NCBI RefSeq assembly: GCF_002159945.1
Contig: NZ_NFJQ01000002.1
Span: 124,001-188,000, forward strand
Origin: Cloacibacillus sp. An23
GTDB taxonomy: Bacteria > Synergistota > Synergistia > Synergistales > Synergistaceae
Length of the DNA: 64,000 nucleotides
Direction of reading: 5' to 3'
Shown here piece by piece: positions 31,938 through 41,700 of the stretch. The translations under genes were made by a program, and so were the position numbers. Positions within the stretch are counted from its first letter, which is position 1. Each line of letters begins with the position of its first letter. The notes beneath the pieces were generated by a model. The model had not been told where the DNA came from. It did no database searches and saw nothing but the letters and a program-made list of their open reading frames with translations.

Positions 31938-32414
31938 GTGGCGATTTTTCTAAGACGCGCCGAGCGGCGCGACTGCGAGGCAGTCCTCCGCGATATACGT
32001 CCGGCGGACGAGGCGGAGCTTATTGCGTCGGATGGGGACGCGCGTCTGGCGGTGATGAAAGGGTGGCTTGCTTCGCCTTCTTACTGCTGGGCAGGGTATG
32101 ACGAGTGCGGGCGCGTGCTTGGAGTTTTCGGCGTTTGTATCGAGGACTGGTATTGGGCGTGTCCGTGGCTGGTGGGGACGCGGGCGCTGGATTTTCACCG
32201 GCGGGAGTTCGCGGAGCTTTCTTTTCGTATTTTTCCGCGTGTGCGCGAACGGTTTCCAAATATGCGGAATTTCGTCGACGAACGGAATCGCGCGAGCATA
32301 GCGTGGCTTTCGCGTCTCGGCTTCGAGATGGGGGAGGCTGTGCCGCGCGGCCCTTACGGACTTCGGTTTATTCCTTTTCGGATAGGAGGCGGTGACAAGT
32401 GTGTACTGCTGTGA
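31938..32414 (+). CDS. T7 gp13-like virion assembly protein
   Basis: The 158-residue protein starts with GTG three bases after the nozzle frame. It has a GNAT-like pattern (RRAERRDCEAVLRDIRPADEAELIA, CWAGYDECGRVLGVFGV, VDERNRASIAWLSRLGFEMGEAVP) as do the short proteins at this place in T7-like phages. It probably helps internal core assembly. Confidence 0.65.
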   Translation: MAIFLRRAERRDCEAVLRDIRPADEAELIASDGDARLAVMKGWLASPSYCWAGYDECGRVLGVFGVCIEDWYWACPWLVGTRALDFHRREFAELSFRIFPRVRERFPNMRNFVDERNRASIAWLSRLGFEMGEAVPRGPYGLRFIPFRIGGGDKCVLL

Positions 32415-33007
32415 TGGCGACTGCCTTGTCGGTCGCAGGAGGCGTTTATTCAGGTATTACTGGTATGCAGGCGGCGCGCGAGCAGGCGAACGCCGCGAGG
32501 ATGCAGTCTGAGTACCAGGCGCAGGCGCTTGAGTTCAATGCGGCTCAGGCGAGGAACGAGGCCGACGCAGTTTCGCGGCAGGGGGCGAACGAGGTTTCAG
32601 ACCTTCAGAAGCGTCAGCACGCCGTCGCTGCTTCGGGACGTGCGTCCGCAGGGGCTTCCGGCCTCCTCGTCGATTCCGGTTCGGCGGCTGACGTGAACGC
32701 GGCTACAGAGGTTCAGGCGGAGAGCGACAGGAATCTTATGCGGGAGAATTATCAGAGGCGGAGGTTCGGGTATGTGAACCAGGCCGCAGGGTACGAGCAT
32801 CAGGCGGCGGGGGCCCGCGCCGGAGGCGAGGCTTACGCTTCGGCGGTCGAGAACGCCGGGCGCGCCGGGCTGGCCGGTTCGCTGCTTACCGCCGCAGGCA
32901 CTGTGTCGAGCAAGTGGGACGACATGACCGGCTGGCAGAAAAGTACGAAAAAAAGCGGCGGCTACGCGGGGCCTTTCGGGCTTTCCGCTATAAAGCGGCT
33001 GGGGTGA
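32399..33007 (+). CDS. Internal virion protein (T7 gp14-like)
   Basis: The 202-residue protein has a hydrophobic N-terminus (MATALSVAGGVYSGITGM) and then alanine/glutamine-rich helices (QARNEADAVSRQGANEVSDLQKRQHAVAASGRASAGASGLLVDSGSA), as in gp14-type ejection proteins that form the outer-membrane pore. It overlaps the previous gene by 16 bases; GGAGG precedes its GTG. Confidence 0.75.
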   Translation: MCTAVMATALSVAGGVYSGITGMQAAREQANAARMQSEYQAQALEFNAAQARNEADAVSRQGANEVSDLQKRQHAVAASGRASAGASGLLVDSGSAADVNAATEVQAESDRNLMRENYQRRRFGYVNQAAGYEHQAAGARAGGEAYASAVENAGRAGLAGSLLTAAGTVSSKWDDMTGWQKSTKKSGGYAGPFGLSAIKRLG

Positions 33008-33020
33008 GGGGGAATCCACA

Positions 33021-34712
33021 ATGAAGGCGGCAGGACCGCTTAATCTTCCTTCTGTGCGCGACGAGGGGCCCGTCTCCGTACGGCGCGATACAAATTCGCC
33101 CGAGGCCGCCGGGTATATGAGGGCAGCAGCAGCTCGTGAAGCCGGTTCCCGCGAGCTTGGACGCGGGATTCTGGTATTGGCCGCAGGGCTGGACAAGATG
33201 GCGGAGGACAGAGACAGGGCGAAGGCGCTCGCGGCTTATAACGATTACGTGAAGCGAAGCTCCGAGATGCTGTATAACGCAGATTCCGGCTTTATGAACG
33301 CCCAGGGCGCAGGGGCCGAGGGGCTGGCCTACCGCGTCGGCGAGGCGCACAACGAGCTGCGCGGTGAGGTGGCCGAAGGGCTTTCTTCGCGTCAGAGGCG
33401 GCTTTTTATGGAGTCGGCTGCCTCTTACGATAGGGACGTGAACCGCTCCGCGATGCGGTACGAGGGGCGCGCCATGGCGGAGTACCGCAGGACCGAGGCG
33501 GCGAAGACGCTGGATAATATGGTGGCGGCTTTTGCGACTGCGCCTGACGGTATTTCACTTGAGACGCAGGAAGAGAGCATTTTCGCCGTAACTATGGCGC
33601 TTTTCGGCGACCAGGGCGAGGAGGCGAATTCATCGAATGCAAGGAGCGTACGTTCCGACCTTATTTCAAAGACTGCGCTGCTGATGGCGGAGCGCGATCC
33701 GCTGCGCGCCGAGGCTTTCGTTCGCGAGAACGCCGGGCTTATGGACGAGTCGGCCGCCGAGAATGTACGGCTTAAGGTTGAGGCGGCGGCGCTTGAGGCG
33801 CATCTTCAGGAGGATACGCCTAAGCTCTTTGAGGAATACGGCTTTGACGGGCTCGAGAGTGCGCGCGCCTTTATACGTGATAACTACAGCGGTACTGAAG
33901 AGAATAAGCGCGTCGCCGCTGCTGAATCGTATTGGCGCGAGCAATGGAGCGACAGGAAGTTCCGGGAGGAGCAGTACGCCGACGAGATTTTAGGTATGAT
34001 GGACAGCGGCGCTTCTCTAAAAGCCGTGAACGACGCTATCGATTCTTTCACGTGGTCGTCGAACGGGGCGCGGCGTGCGATGGAGCGCGAACGCGACGCT
34101 CATTTCCGCGTCGGGGATTATGCGCCGGGGCGCACGGGGTTCCGTATCGACTGGGACGCCGTTGCGGAAGTTGACGAGCTTCGCAATAGCGGGAAGATTC
34201 TCGACGTATGCCCGACGATGTCCGATTTCAGAGCGAAGTATGGGGATAAGGTTGGGAGCGAGGTGCTGAACGAGTTCAGGAAATATTATAACCGCCTGCG
34301 GCGCGGCGAGTCCGACGTTGAGGTAAAGATGGAAATAGGATATTCGTCCATCTTTAAGGATAAGCTGAAAAAGGCGGGTATCAAGGATATCTCCGAACAG
34401 GAACGCTGGAAAGCGATTTATCAGAGCCATTTCGAAGCGATGAAGAACGACAAAGACAAGAGTGGACCGATTACCCCGGAGATGGCTATAGAGCTTATGG
34501 ATATGATACTTGCGCCGGAGGTGGTCGGAACGAGGCGGAACGTGGCGGGGCGCACCGCAGAGCGGCGCGTCAGGCGCGGTTATATTCCTCCTGAAGCTGA
34601 GCAAGTGGGCGGACGCTGGTATATCAAGGACGCCGACGGGCGGTATCACGAGCTGTTCTTCCCAGACGGGAGCGGCGTGGATATTGACGGCGGGGCGGAG
34701 GTTTCGCCTTAG
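33021..34712 (+). CDS. Internal virion protein (T7 gp15-like)
   Basis: The 563-residue protein is mostly helical and lies where gp15 lies in T7-like phages; it is likely ejected and spans the periplasm. Internal text such as GRGILVLAAGLDKMAEDRDRAKALAAYNDYV fits that class, but no diagnostic motif is present. After the TAG stop the same frame stays open for 23 sensible codons (GFDGIPTGTVSAPRPDEAEI...) to a second TAG, so the stop may be a CAG to TAG mutation. Confidence 0.7.
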   Translation: MKAAGPLNLPSVRDEGPVSVRRDTNSPEAAGYMRAAAAREAGSRELGRGILVLAAGLDKMAEDRDRAKALAAYNDYVKRSSEMLYNADSGFMNAQGAGAEGLAYRVGEAHNELRGEVAEGLSSRQRRLFMESAASYDRDVNRSAMRYEGRAMAEYRRTEAAKTLDNMVAAFATAPDGISLETQEESIFAVTMALFGDQGEEANSSNARSVRSDLISKTALLMAERDPLRAEAFVRENAGLMDESAAENVRLKVEAAALEAHLQEDTPKLFEEYGFDGLESARAFIRDNYSGTEENKRVAAAESYWREQWSDRKFREEQYADEILGMMDSGASLKAVNDAIDSFTWSSNGARRAMERERDAHFRVGDYAPGRTGFRIDWDAVAEVDELRNSGKILDVCPTMSDFRAKYGDKVGSEVLNEFRKYYNRLRRGESDVEVKMEIGYSSIFKDKLKKAGIKDISEQERWKAIYQSHFEAMKNDKDKSGPITPEMAIELMDMILAPEVVGTRRNVAGRTAERRVRRGYIPPEAEQVGGRWYIKDADGRYHELFFPDGSGVDIDGGAEVSP

Positions 34713-34808
34713 GGATTTGACGGCATACCTACGGGGACCGTTTCGGCTCCGAGGCCGGACGAGGCGGAGATTTGGAGAAGGTAGGGGCGCTGTGTGCAGC
34801 GCGCATGA

Positions 34809-34834
34809 AAAAAGAGAGGCTTGCGCCTCTCTTT
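34809..34834 (+). terminator. Terminator after the internal-protein block
   Basis: GAGAGGC and GCCTCTC pair around TTGC, with A-rich sequence before and TTT after. It separates the ejection-protein genes from the leftward toxin gene. Confidence 0.7.
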
Positions 34835-34850
34835 CCGTCTTGCTTAAGGG

Positions 34851-34945
34851 GGAATAAAACCAGGCGGGTTGACGATTCCGCATCTCCTAACCTCTTACGA
34901 GGGGCGACGGCTGCCCGTTCCGTCCTCAGGGTTTTATTCCTCCTG
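34851..34945 (+). ncRNA. Candidate structured RNA
   Basis: A 14-bp outer stem (GGGGGAATAAAACC with GGTTTTATTCCTCC, one G-U pair on this strand) encloses three further helices: GCGG/CCGC, CCTC-TTAC-GAGG, and GACGG/CCGTC. It lies between the terminator and the 3' end of the leftward toxin gene. On the minus strand one loop becomes GTAA but the outer stem gains a mismatch. No family recognised. Confidence 0.4.
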
Positions 34946-34946
34946 G

Positions 34947-35351
34947 CTATATCTTATTGTCTTGCGCTTCCTCTGTCAACGGCGAATGCAGCGGCTTGAG
35001 TTTCCCGGCGGCGATGAAGTTGAGCGTCCTTTGGGTGCCGAGGACGTACATGGAGCGGACGAAGAGGACTCCTCCACGCGATACTCTGACTGCGACTTTC
35101 ACGTATTCGGTGTCAACAAGATAGTTTTTGACGTATTCTATTGAGCCGTCTTTGGGGTTAAGGCCTGCGTAATCGGGAGCGGCGATGATTTTTTCTATGT
35201 CAGCGCCGTATTTTTCAAAGTCTTGCGGATGTTTGTTTTTTATGTGCGCGATGTTGCCGGGGCTTATGTATATTTCGGAGTTTGCGGCATACGGCAGGGA
35301 CAGAAGTTTTATAATTTCTTCCGAAATGATGCCTACTTTCTGCCTGTCCAT
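34947..35351 (-). CDS. PBECR-type nuclease toxin
   Basis: The 134-residue protein has the phage-Barnase/EndoU/ColicinE5-RelE-like pattern: IYISPGNIAHIKNKHPQDFEKYGADIEKIIAAPDYAG, GSIEYVKNY, and YVKVAVRVSRGGVLFVRSMYVLG. The N-terminal histidine pair and the later R/S/Y strand fit an RNase fold. It follows a RelB-like gene by 55 bases on the same strand, so it is read as a toxin. A similar nuclease domain is built into the giant protein encoded at 35764. Confidence 0.72.
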   Translation of the reverse strand: MDRQKVGIISEEIIKLLSLPYAANSEIYISPGNIAHIKNKHPQDFEKYGADIEKIIAAPDYAGLNPKDGSIEYVKNYLVDTEYVKVAVRVSRGGVLFVRSMYVLGTQRTLNFIAAGKLKPLHSPLTEEAQDNKI

Positions 35352-35405
35352 GTCTGATCACGCTCCACGCGGCATTATAGCATTATGTAAACGGCTTTGT
35401 GCTTA

Positions 35406-35663
35406 TTAGTCGTCTTCTATTAACTCGTGTTCTTGACCTTTGCCTGCGTTGAGCTGCTCAATGCCGCTGCGGAGGCGTTCCATTTGCTTTTCATGGCGCT
35501 CTCTGTCGCCTTTTATTTCGAAGGGGATTCTTCCTTCGCGGAGGACGGTCCTGACGAAGATGTTTATTGCGGCGGTCGGCGTGAGGCCGACTTCTTCGCA
35601 GAAATATTCAAATTGGCATTTTATTTCCGCGTCCATTCTTATGGACATTGTGACCAACGGCAT
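35406..35663 (-). CDS. RelB/DinJ-like antitoxin
   Basis: The 85-residue protein has the ribbon-helix-helix start MPLVTMSIRMDAEIKCQFEYFCEEVGLTPTAAINIFVRTVLREGRIPFEI and an acidic tail. AAGGAG lies eight bases before the ATG at 35663. It precedes the PBECR-type gene and is its likely antitoxin and autorepressor; RelB-type antitoxins more often pair with RelE or YafQ. Confidence 0.82.
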   Translation of the reverse strand: MPLVTMSIRMDAEIKCQFEYFCEEVGLTPTAAINIFVRTVLREGRIPFEIKGDRERHEKQMERLRSGIEQLNAGKGQEHELIEDD

Positions 35664-35721
35664 TTGTATCACTCCTTTGTTTTGAATTATAGCATTAAGC
35701 GAATACGCAGTATTAAATCAG

Positions 35722-35746
35722 GCCGCTCTTGATGGGCGGCTTTTTT
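35722..35746 (+). terminator. Terminator-like hairpin before the giant gene
   Basis: GCCGC and GCGGC pair around a nine-base loop, followed by six T. It lies 15 bases before the ATG of the giant gene, so it may attenuate its expression. Confidence 0.6.
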
Positions 35747-35763
35747 GTTGTCGGAGGTGCGTT

Positions 35764-38700
35764 ATGGGGATTTATGACGAGGTGAGGAGCAGGACAGGAA
35801 ATTCCGGGATTATGGTCGGGCCTGCGCTTTCGGCGGACGAGGCTCACGCGCTGGGGCTCTCTTCGGTCAATCCGCTTGTGGATGAACTTGAGCGGAGTTA
35901 TGAGCGTTACGTTACGGAGAATCCCGACGAGGCGGCGGCCCGCGCGTGGAACGCGGAGCGCGTGGGCGTGCCGCTCTGGGTGCAGGAGCGCAGCGACAAA
36001 TATGCAAATGAAGCGAAAAAACGCCTTGCTCTGCTTGAAAAAGGCACGCCGGACTGGAAGAAGCTCGCCGACGCATCTCCGGTGACGGCTTCGTTTATGA
36101 CCGGCGACGGTGTTATGGCTTCGGCTCACGACGACGTGCAGGGGCTTGCAGACATAGAGGACGTAACGCACAGCCTTTCGTATCTGAGGCTGAATTATAA
36201 GGATAAGCTGGCCTATCTGCGAAACGAACGCATTGTGCCGAGGTTGTCGGTCCCGACGCTGGACGTGAAGGACCGCCCAGGAATGCTAGCCTCTCTGCCG
36301 CTTTTGAATCCCAGGGCTATAGGCAGAGGCGGCTGGGACGGGCTTTCCGAAGAGGAATTGGTACGTCTGAGGGATAAGCCTGTTTCTCAGACTGTAGCTG
36401 AGGCGGTCCGTGCAATCGACAGCTGGGCTTCAGATACGTCTTTCGGTAAAGGTATCACCTCGGGCTATGAGATGAGCGCGATCGGGACCGAGGCGCATAA
36501 CCTTTTCCTCGCAAATTCTCTCGGCAGGGGAAGCGAGGCTCAGTGGGTAGAGCTTGAGAAGCGCGTGCTGGCGCTCGACCGCGAGAAGCCGGAAGGATGG
36601 CTCTCCGGTATGCTTTATGAGACGGGAAAGTTCATAGGACAGCAGGCGCAGGGAGCGTGGACTTCTGGGCTTATGAGCGCTGCCGGCGCAGGGCTTGGGG
36701 CTTATGCCGGTTCGCTTGGAACCGCGGCTTTTGCCGGTTCTGTGCTGAATCCCGTAGGAGGGGCGGTTCTCGCCGGCGCGGCGGCGGGCTGGTGGCTCGG
36801 TACGAAGGCCGGAGTTTTTACCCAGGCCTCAAAGACAGAAATGGGGCTCGACCTTATAGAGCGGCGTATGATGCGCGGAGCCGACGGCGAATATATCTCG
36901 AATTTTGCAGCGGGGCTTGGAAGCTTGGCGGTCGGAGCAGTCAACGGCGCTCTTGAACTTACGGAGTGGACGGTCGCCGGTCGGCCTTTTACCGGCGTAG
37001 CGCGCCGCGTCGTTTCTCCTGCTGTGATGAAGTCAGTCTCGCAGAATATCGCCTCCAGGCTTTCGGCCCTGCCGAGTATGGGGAAGTACGGGCAGGCGGC
37101 ACGTTACTGGGGAAGCAATGTATTTGCAGAGTCTATGACGGAGGTCTTTCAGGAGCTTGTGCCGATTACTGTCGACGAGATGCAGAAGCACGCGCTGCTC
37201 GACGGCTATAACGCGCGCAGGCTCGGCGATGTTACCGCGGAGCTGACGGATACTTTTATGTCCTCGCTTTATTCTTTCGCGCTTATTTCCGCGGTCGGCC
37301 CTGTCGCGGGGCTCGCCGCCGGGCGGTTCAACGGCGAGCTGACGCGAAGAGAGTTCGAGGCTGCGCAGACGAAGCTGTTCAATATGAAGATGGACAACTT
37401 CAAGGAACGAATAGGCGCGTCGAAGGTCTTCAAGCGTTTTCCTTCCATGAGCCGCGAACACAGGGAGGCGGTGCTTGAAAACGCAGACCTGAGCCGGGCT
37501 TATATCGGAGCTGAAAAAGTTGAGACGCTTTTCCAGCAGGGGCTTCTTCCGAATTATGAGGACTATGGGAGCGCCGCAGACTGGGCGCAGGATTATCTCG
37601 GCGTTACCGAGGACGAATACAACGAGTCCATGCAGACCGGCTACGAGATGGAACTCGCGGCCGCTAAGCTGTTCGACGCGGTAGAATCGTCCGACGAAAC
37701 GAAAGTAAACGAGATATACGACGCCATTGCTAGAGATATACGCTTTTCGCGCGGAGGCATGACGTTAGCCGAGGCTGAGGCTGCGGACAAAAGCATCTCT
37801 GAGATACGGCGCGAAGATTTCTTCAATATCGGCGCGAGGACGGACGAGGCCCGCGAGGAGGAAGCTTCCGCGCGGCGTGTCTACGAGGCGAGCCGTATGC
37901 AGATGGAGGCAAGCGGGATAGACGCGGAGACCGCTGCGGCGGATTCGTTTATTCGCAGCGCGGCCTATCGCAGGCTCGCGGGGATGTACAATTCCGCACT
38001 CGACGAAAAGACGAGGGGCAATAAGAAGCTGCTGGCCGAGGATATGGAGCGGATGTTCCCGCTCGTCATCGAGAAGGACGGCACGGGGAATGTTACGGGG
38101 CTGACGTTTCAGCAGACAGCGTGGCACGGTTCTCCGTTCCGCTTCGATAGGTTCAGCACGGAGAATATCGGCACGGGCGAGGGGGCGCAGGCTCACGGCT
38201 GGGGGCTGTATTTCGCCGGAGACAGGGAGGTCAGCGAAGGCTATCGCAAAAAGCTGCGGTCGGGACGGAGCCGCGGGCAGCTTTATAAAGTGGATATTCC
38301 CGAGAATGATGTTCTGCTAGACGAACAGAAAAACTTCGCGGAGCAGCCGGAAACCGTCCGCAGCGCTTTGAAGGCTGTTTATGAGTCTTTTCCCGCCGAA
38401 AAACTGGCTCTCGTCCGCGATGAATTGAAGGCTCTGGTCAGACGGGACGCATCTCTCGAAGAAGAGGGAGACGCTCTGCGGAGAGAACGTCAGAAACTGC
38501 TCAGCAGGCGCAGCGCGCTGAATACCGTCAACGCGGAAAGGCCGTCTGAAAACAGGGGACTTTTTGTCGAAAAAGGCAATACGGCGCGTTTTGACCGCGG
38601 AGTGAAGTATCTGCACGAGATGTATTACGAGGAACAGATTGCGCGGCTTGAAAGCGACGAGGCATATCTTGCTTCGGAGAAGGATGCCGTTACTGATGGG

Positions 38701-41700
38701 CTTGCCGAGGTTACGCGTAAGATGGAAGAGAACGAACGGCGCATCGAGGAGAAGAGGGCAGAAAAGAAGGCCGCCATAGACGTCGCTTCGCTTGACGAGT
38801 TGCTTTCACGCATGGACGGGCGCATGCTGTATAACGGCATCGTGATTATGACGGATTCGCCGAGGGCGGCGTCCGAAACGCTTAACGCACACGGCGTGAA
38901 AGGCGTAACTTATGAGGGCGAGCTGGATGGGCGTAGTTATGTCGTCTTCGACGATAATGACGTCGATGTCATGCAGACGTATTATCAGGCCGGCGCTTTG
39001 TTTGAAAGGGCAAAGGAAGCAATAAAACGTGTCATAGACGTAGCGTTTTCTGATAAAACAAAGCATCGCCTTGAAATTATCAGCGGCGTGCAGCAGTGGC
39101 TTTCCGATACGGTTCTTCAGTCACGCGGGCTTGATATTGCCGGTTACCGCCATTGTATTGATACGAGCAGCGTGCGGCATATTTTTAAGCAGCACGGCGA
39201 TGAGAAGAGCGAGCGGTCGCGCGGTCAAATCCCCGTTACCGAAAATGATTTGTTAAAAATACCCGAGGTTATAGCTTCACCGGATTTTATCGTCCTTGGC
39301 ACAAAGAACAGAATCGGCAACGAAGGTATTATATATGTCAAGAATATGCCCAACGGCAGTACGTTTTATGTGGAAGAGGTTCGCGGTAAAAATAAAAAAC
39401 AGCTTGTAACGGATACTATGTGGATAAAGGCCGGCACGAGCGATGCAGATTCCATAAGGAACACCCCAACTCTCTACGCCCGAAGCGACACCGGCACTAT
39501 AGATATTATAGCAAATCCAGCAAACAATGGAGGGGGAAATCCATATCTTCAGCCGTCCCGCGGCTCGATAACGTTCCCTCAGTATCAGGGTGCGCCCATA
39601 ACTATACATCTTGGGAAGGACGCCGACCGCTCTACTTTCGTGCATGAGTTCGCGCATCTGTATTTCTGGCATCTGCGGAATCTGGCCTCGCTGGACACCG
39701 TGCAGAACACAGCGGCATGGGAGGGGCCGGAGGCGGAGTGGAACAGGGATTTGAAGATTGTTTCGCGCTGGTGGGGCGAGAACGCGGAGAATATTGCGCG
39801 CCAGGCGGCGCAGTTCGTCGCTGAAGGCGAACGCGGCGGGCTTTCCGCTGACGGATTCCGAGAGTGGCTTTCTTCCGGTATGGAACGGAGAAGCGCAGCG
39901 GGAGCCGCCTACGACCGCGCGGCGCAGGAGTATTTCGCGCGCGGTTTCGAGCGGTATCTCATGGAGGGGAAAACCCCCGCTAATTCCCGCGAGCTGCTTT
40001 CCGTGTTCCGGCGTTTTAAGAAGTGGCTCTGCGACATCTACAGGACGCTGACGGAGCTTGACGTGGAGCTGTCCGACGAGGTGCGCAGCGTGTTCGGCCG
40101 CATGGTGGCTGCGGACGAGGCCATAGAACAGCTTCGCGCGGAACGCCAAGTGGACGCGGTCATGGCCGCGCGTCGCGAAGCCGCCGAGGCGGAGGCGCGC
40201 GAGACGGACGAGGCGAACTCCGCGTTTGCGCCTGTTCGCGAACCGGAACCGGAATATGATATTGCTTACGACCCATACGAGGACGCTAAGGAAAATCTGC
40301 TTGGGCTGCTTTTTTCCGAAGATATGCCGGAGCGCAGGCGCGAGATGGCGGAGCGCGCGGAAGAAATTCGCCCGCAGGTGCTTCAGGCCGTACTTGCCGA
40401 GCCCGGGTACAGGGCTTTGGCTATGATGGAACAGGCTCCTGAACTTCGCCTTAATCCGGGCGCCGTCGTGGATATGTTCAGCGAGACGGTGCTTTCGGCT
40501 ATGCCGGAAGGGAGTATCGCCGATGACGGCATGACTGACATTGAGTTCGCCGCGCGCAGCCTGAACTTCAAGAGCGCGCATGAGATGATAGACGCGATGG
40601 CGGGGCGGCGGACGATAAAGGAAGAGGTCGACGCGAGAGTGCGCGAGATAGTCGCGCGCGAGTTTACGGACACTTTTTCGTCGCCTGCGGCTATGGACGC
40701 CGCGGCGGAGGCCGCGCTTTACGAGAACGATGAGCATGGAGAGAGGCTCGCCGCGGAAGCGGAGGCGAATTTCGACGACGCGCTCGAGCTTGCCGCGCGC
40801 GAGGAGGAGGCAGAAGCCGAGTTCCGCGCTATTTTCGAAGCGGACGAAGCAGCTAGGGTAGAAAACGAAGACCCCGTCTCGCGTACTAACGTAGTCAGGT
40901 GGATGCGCGCGCACGGACGGCCGCGTTATTCGTATGTGGCCCGCGAGATGGGGCAGGAGGACGCGCAGGCGCTATTGAAGCGTTACGGCCCTTCGTTTTT
41001 CTCAAAAGAAGGGCGCGGCCTCAACGACATAGCGCAGGAGCTCGACGGCATGGGCATCCGCGTCGGTGGAGAGGCGGGGCTTTTCAATCTGCTTATGTCG
41101 GAGGCGGTGCCGGAGTCGCCGCTTGACCTTGCACGCGAGGAGGGCCGCCGCGAGGTGATGGACGAGTACCGCACGAGATACAAGAAACACGTGGCTGGCC
41201 AGGAGCGCCGCGCTGCGCGCAACGCCGAAAGGATAAGGCGGATAGAGGCAAAGGCCGAGGAAAAAACGGGCAAGGCTAAAGCTCGTTACAAAGCCGCCGC
41301 GGAACGGCTCAAATCACAGATGAAGGAAAACCATGACAAGGCGGTCGCTCTGCGCAAGGAAATACGCGCGAGGTATCAGAAGCGAAAGACTGAGCTCGAA
41401 GAAAAGTACAAGGCTATGGGCGAACGACGCAGAGCTTCTTTCATCGAGCAGAAAAACAAAGACTGGACGCGCCGAGCTCTTAACCGTTATCTCAGCGGCT
41501 TCAGGACGCATATAGAGAAAAGCGTCAGCAGGAAAGGACTGCACGACGCCGCTAAGACCGCCGCACGCAATCAGGTCGCAGGGATGACTGTTCAGCAGCT
41601 TTACGACGTTACGGGCTGGGTGCGCGTCGAGAAAGATTCCAGAGCCGCGGCGGACCGTGCGCTTCGTAACTTCGATGAAAAGGCCTTCCGTGAGGCGCGG

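Noticed and set aside
34860-34945. Hammerhead-like core (CTGAGGACGGAAC on the minus strand)
   Set aside because: The conserved CUGANGA, stem II and GAAA arrangement is not complete, so it was not called a ribozyme.
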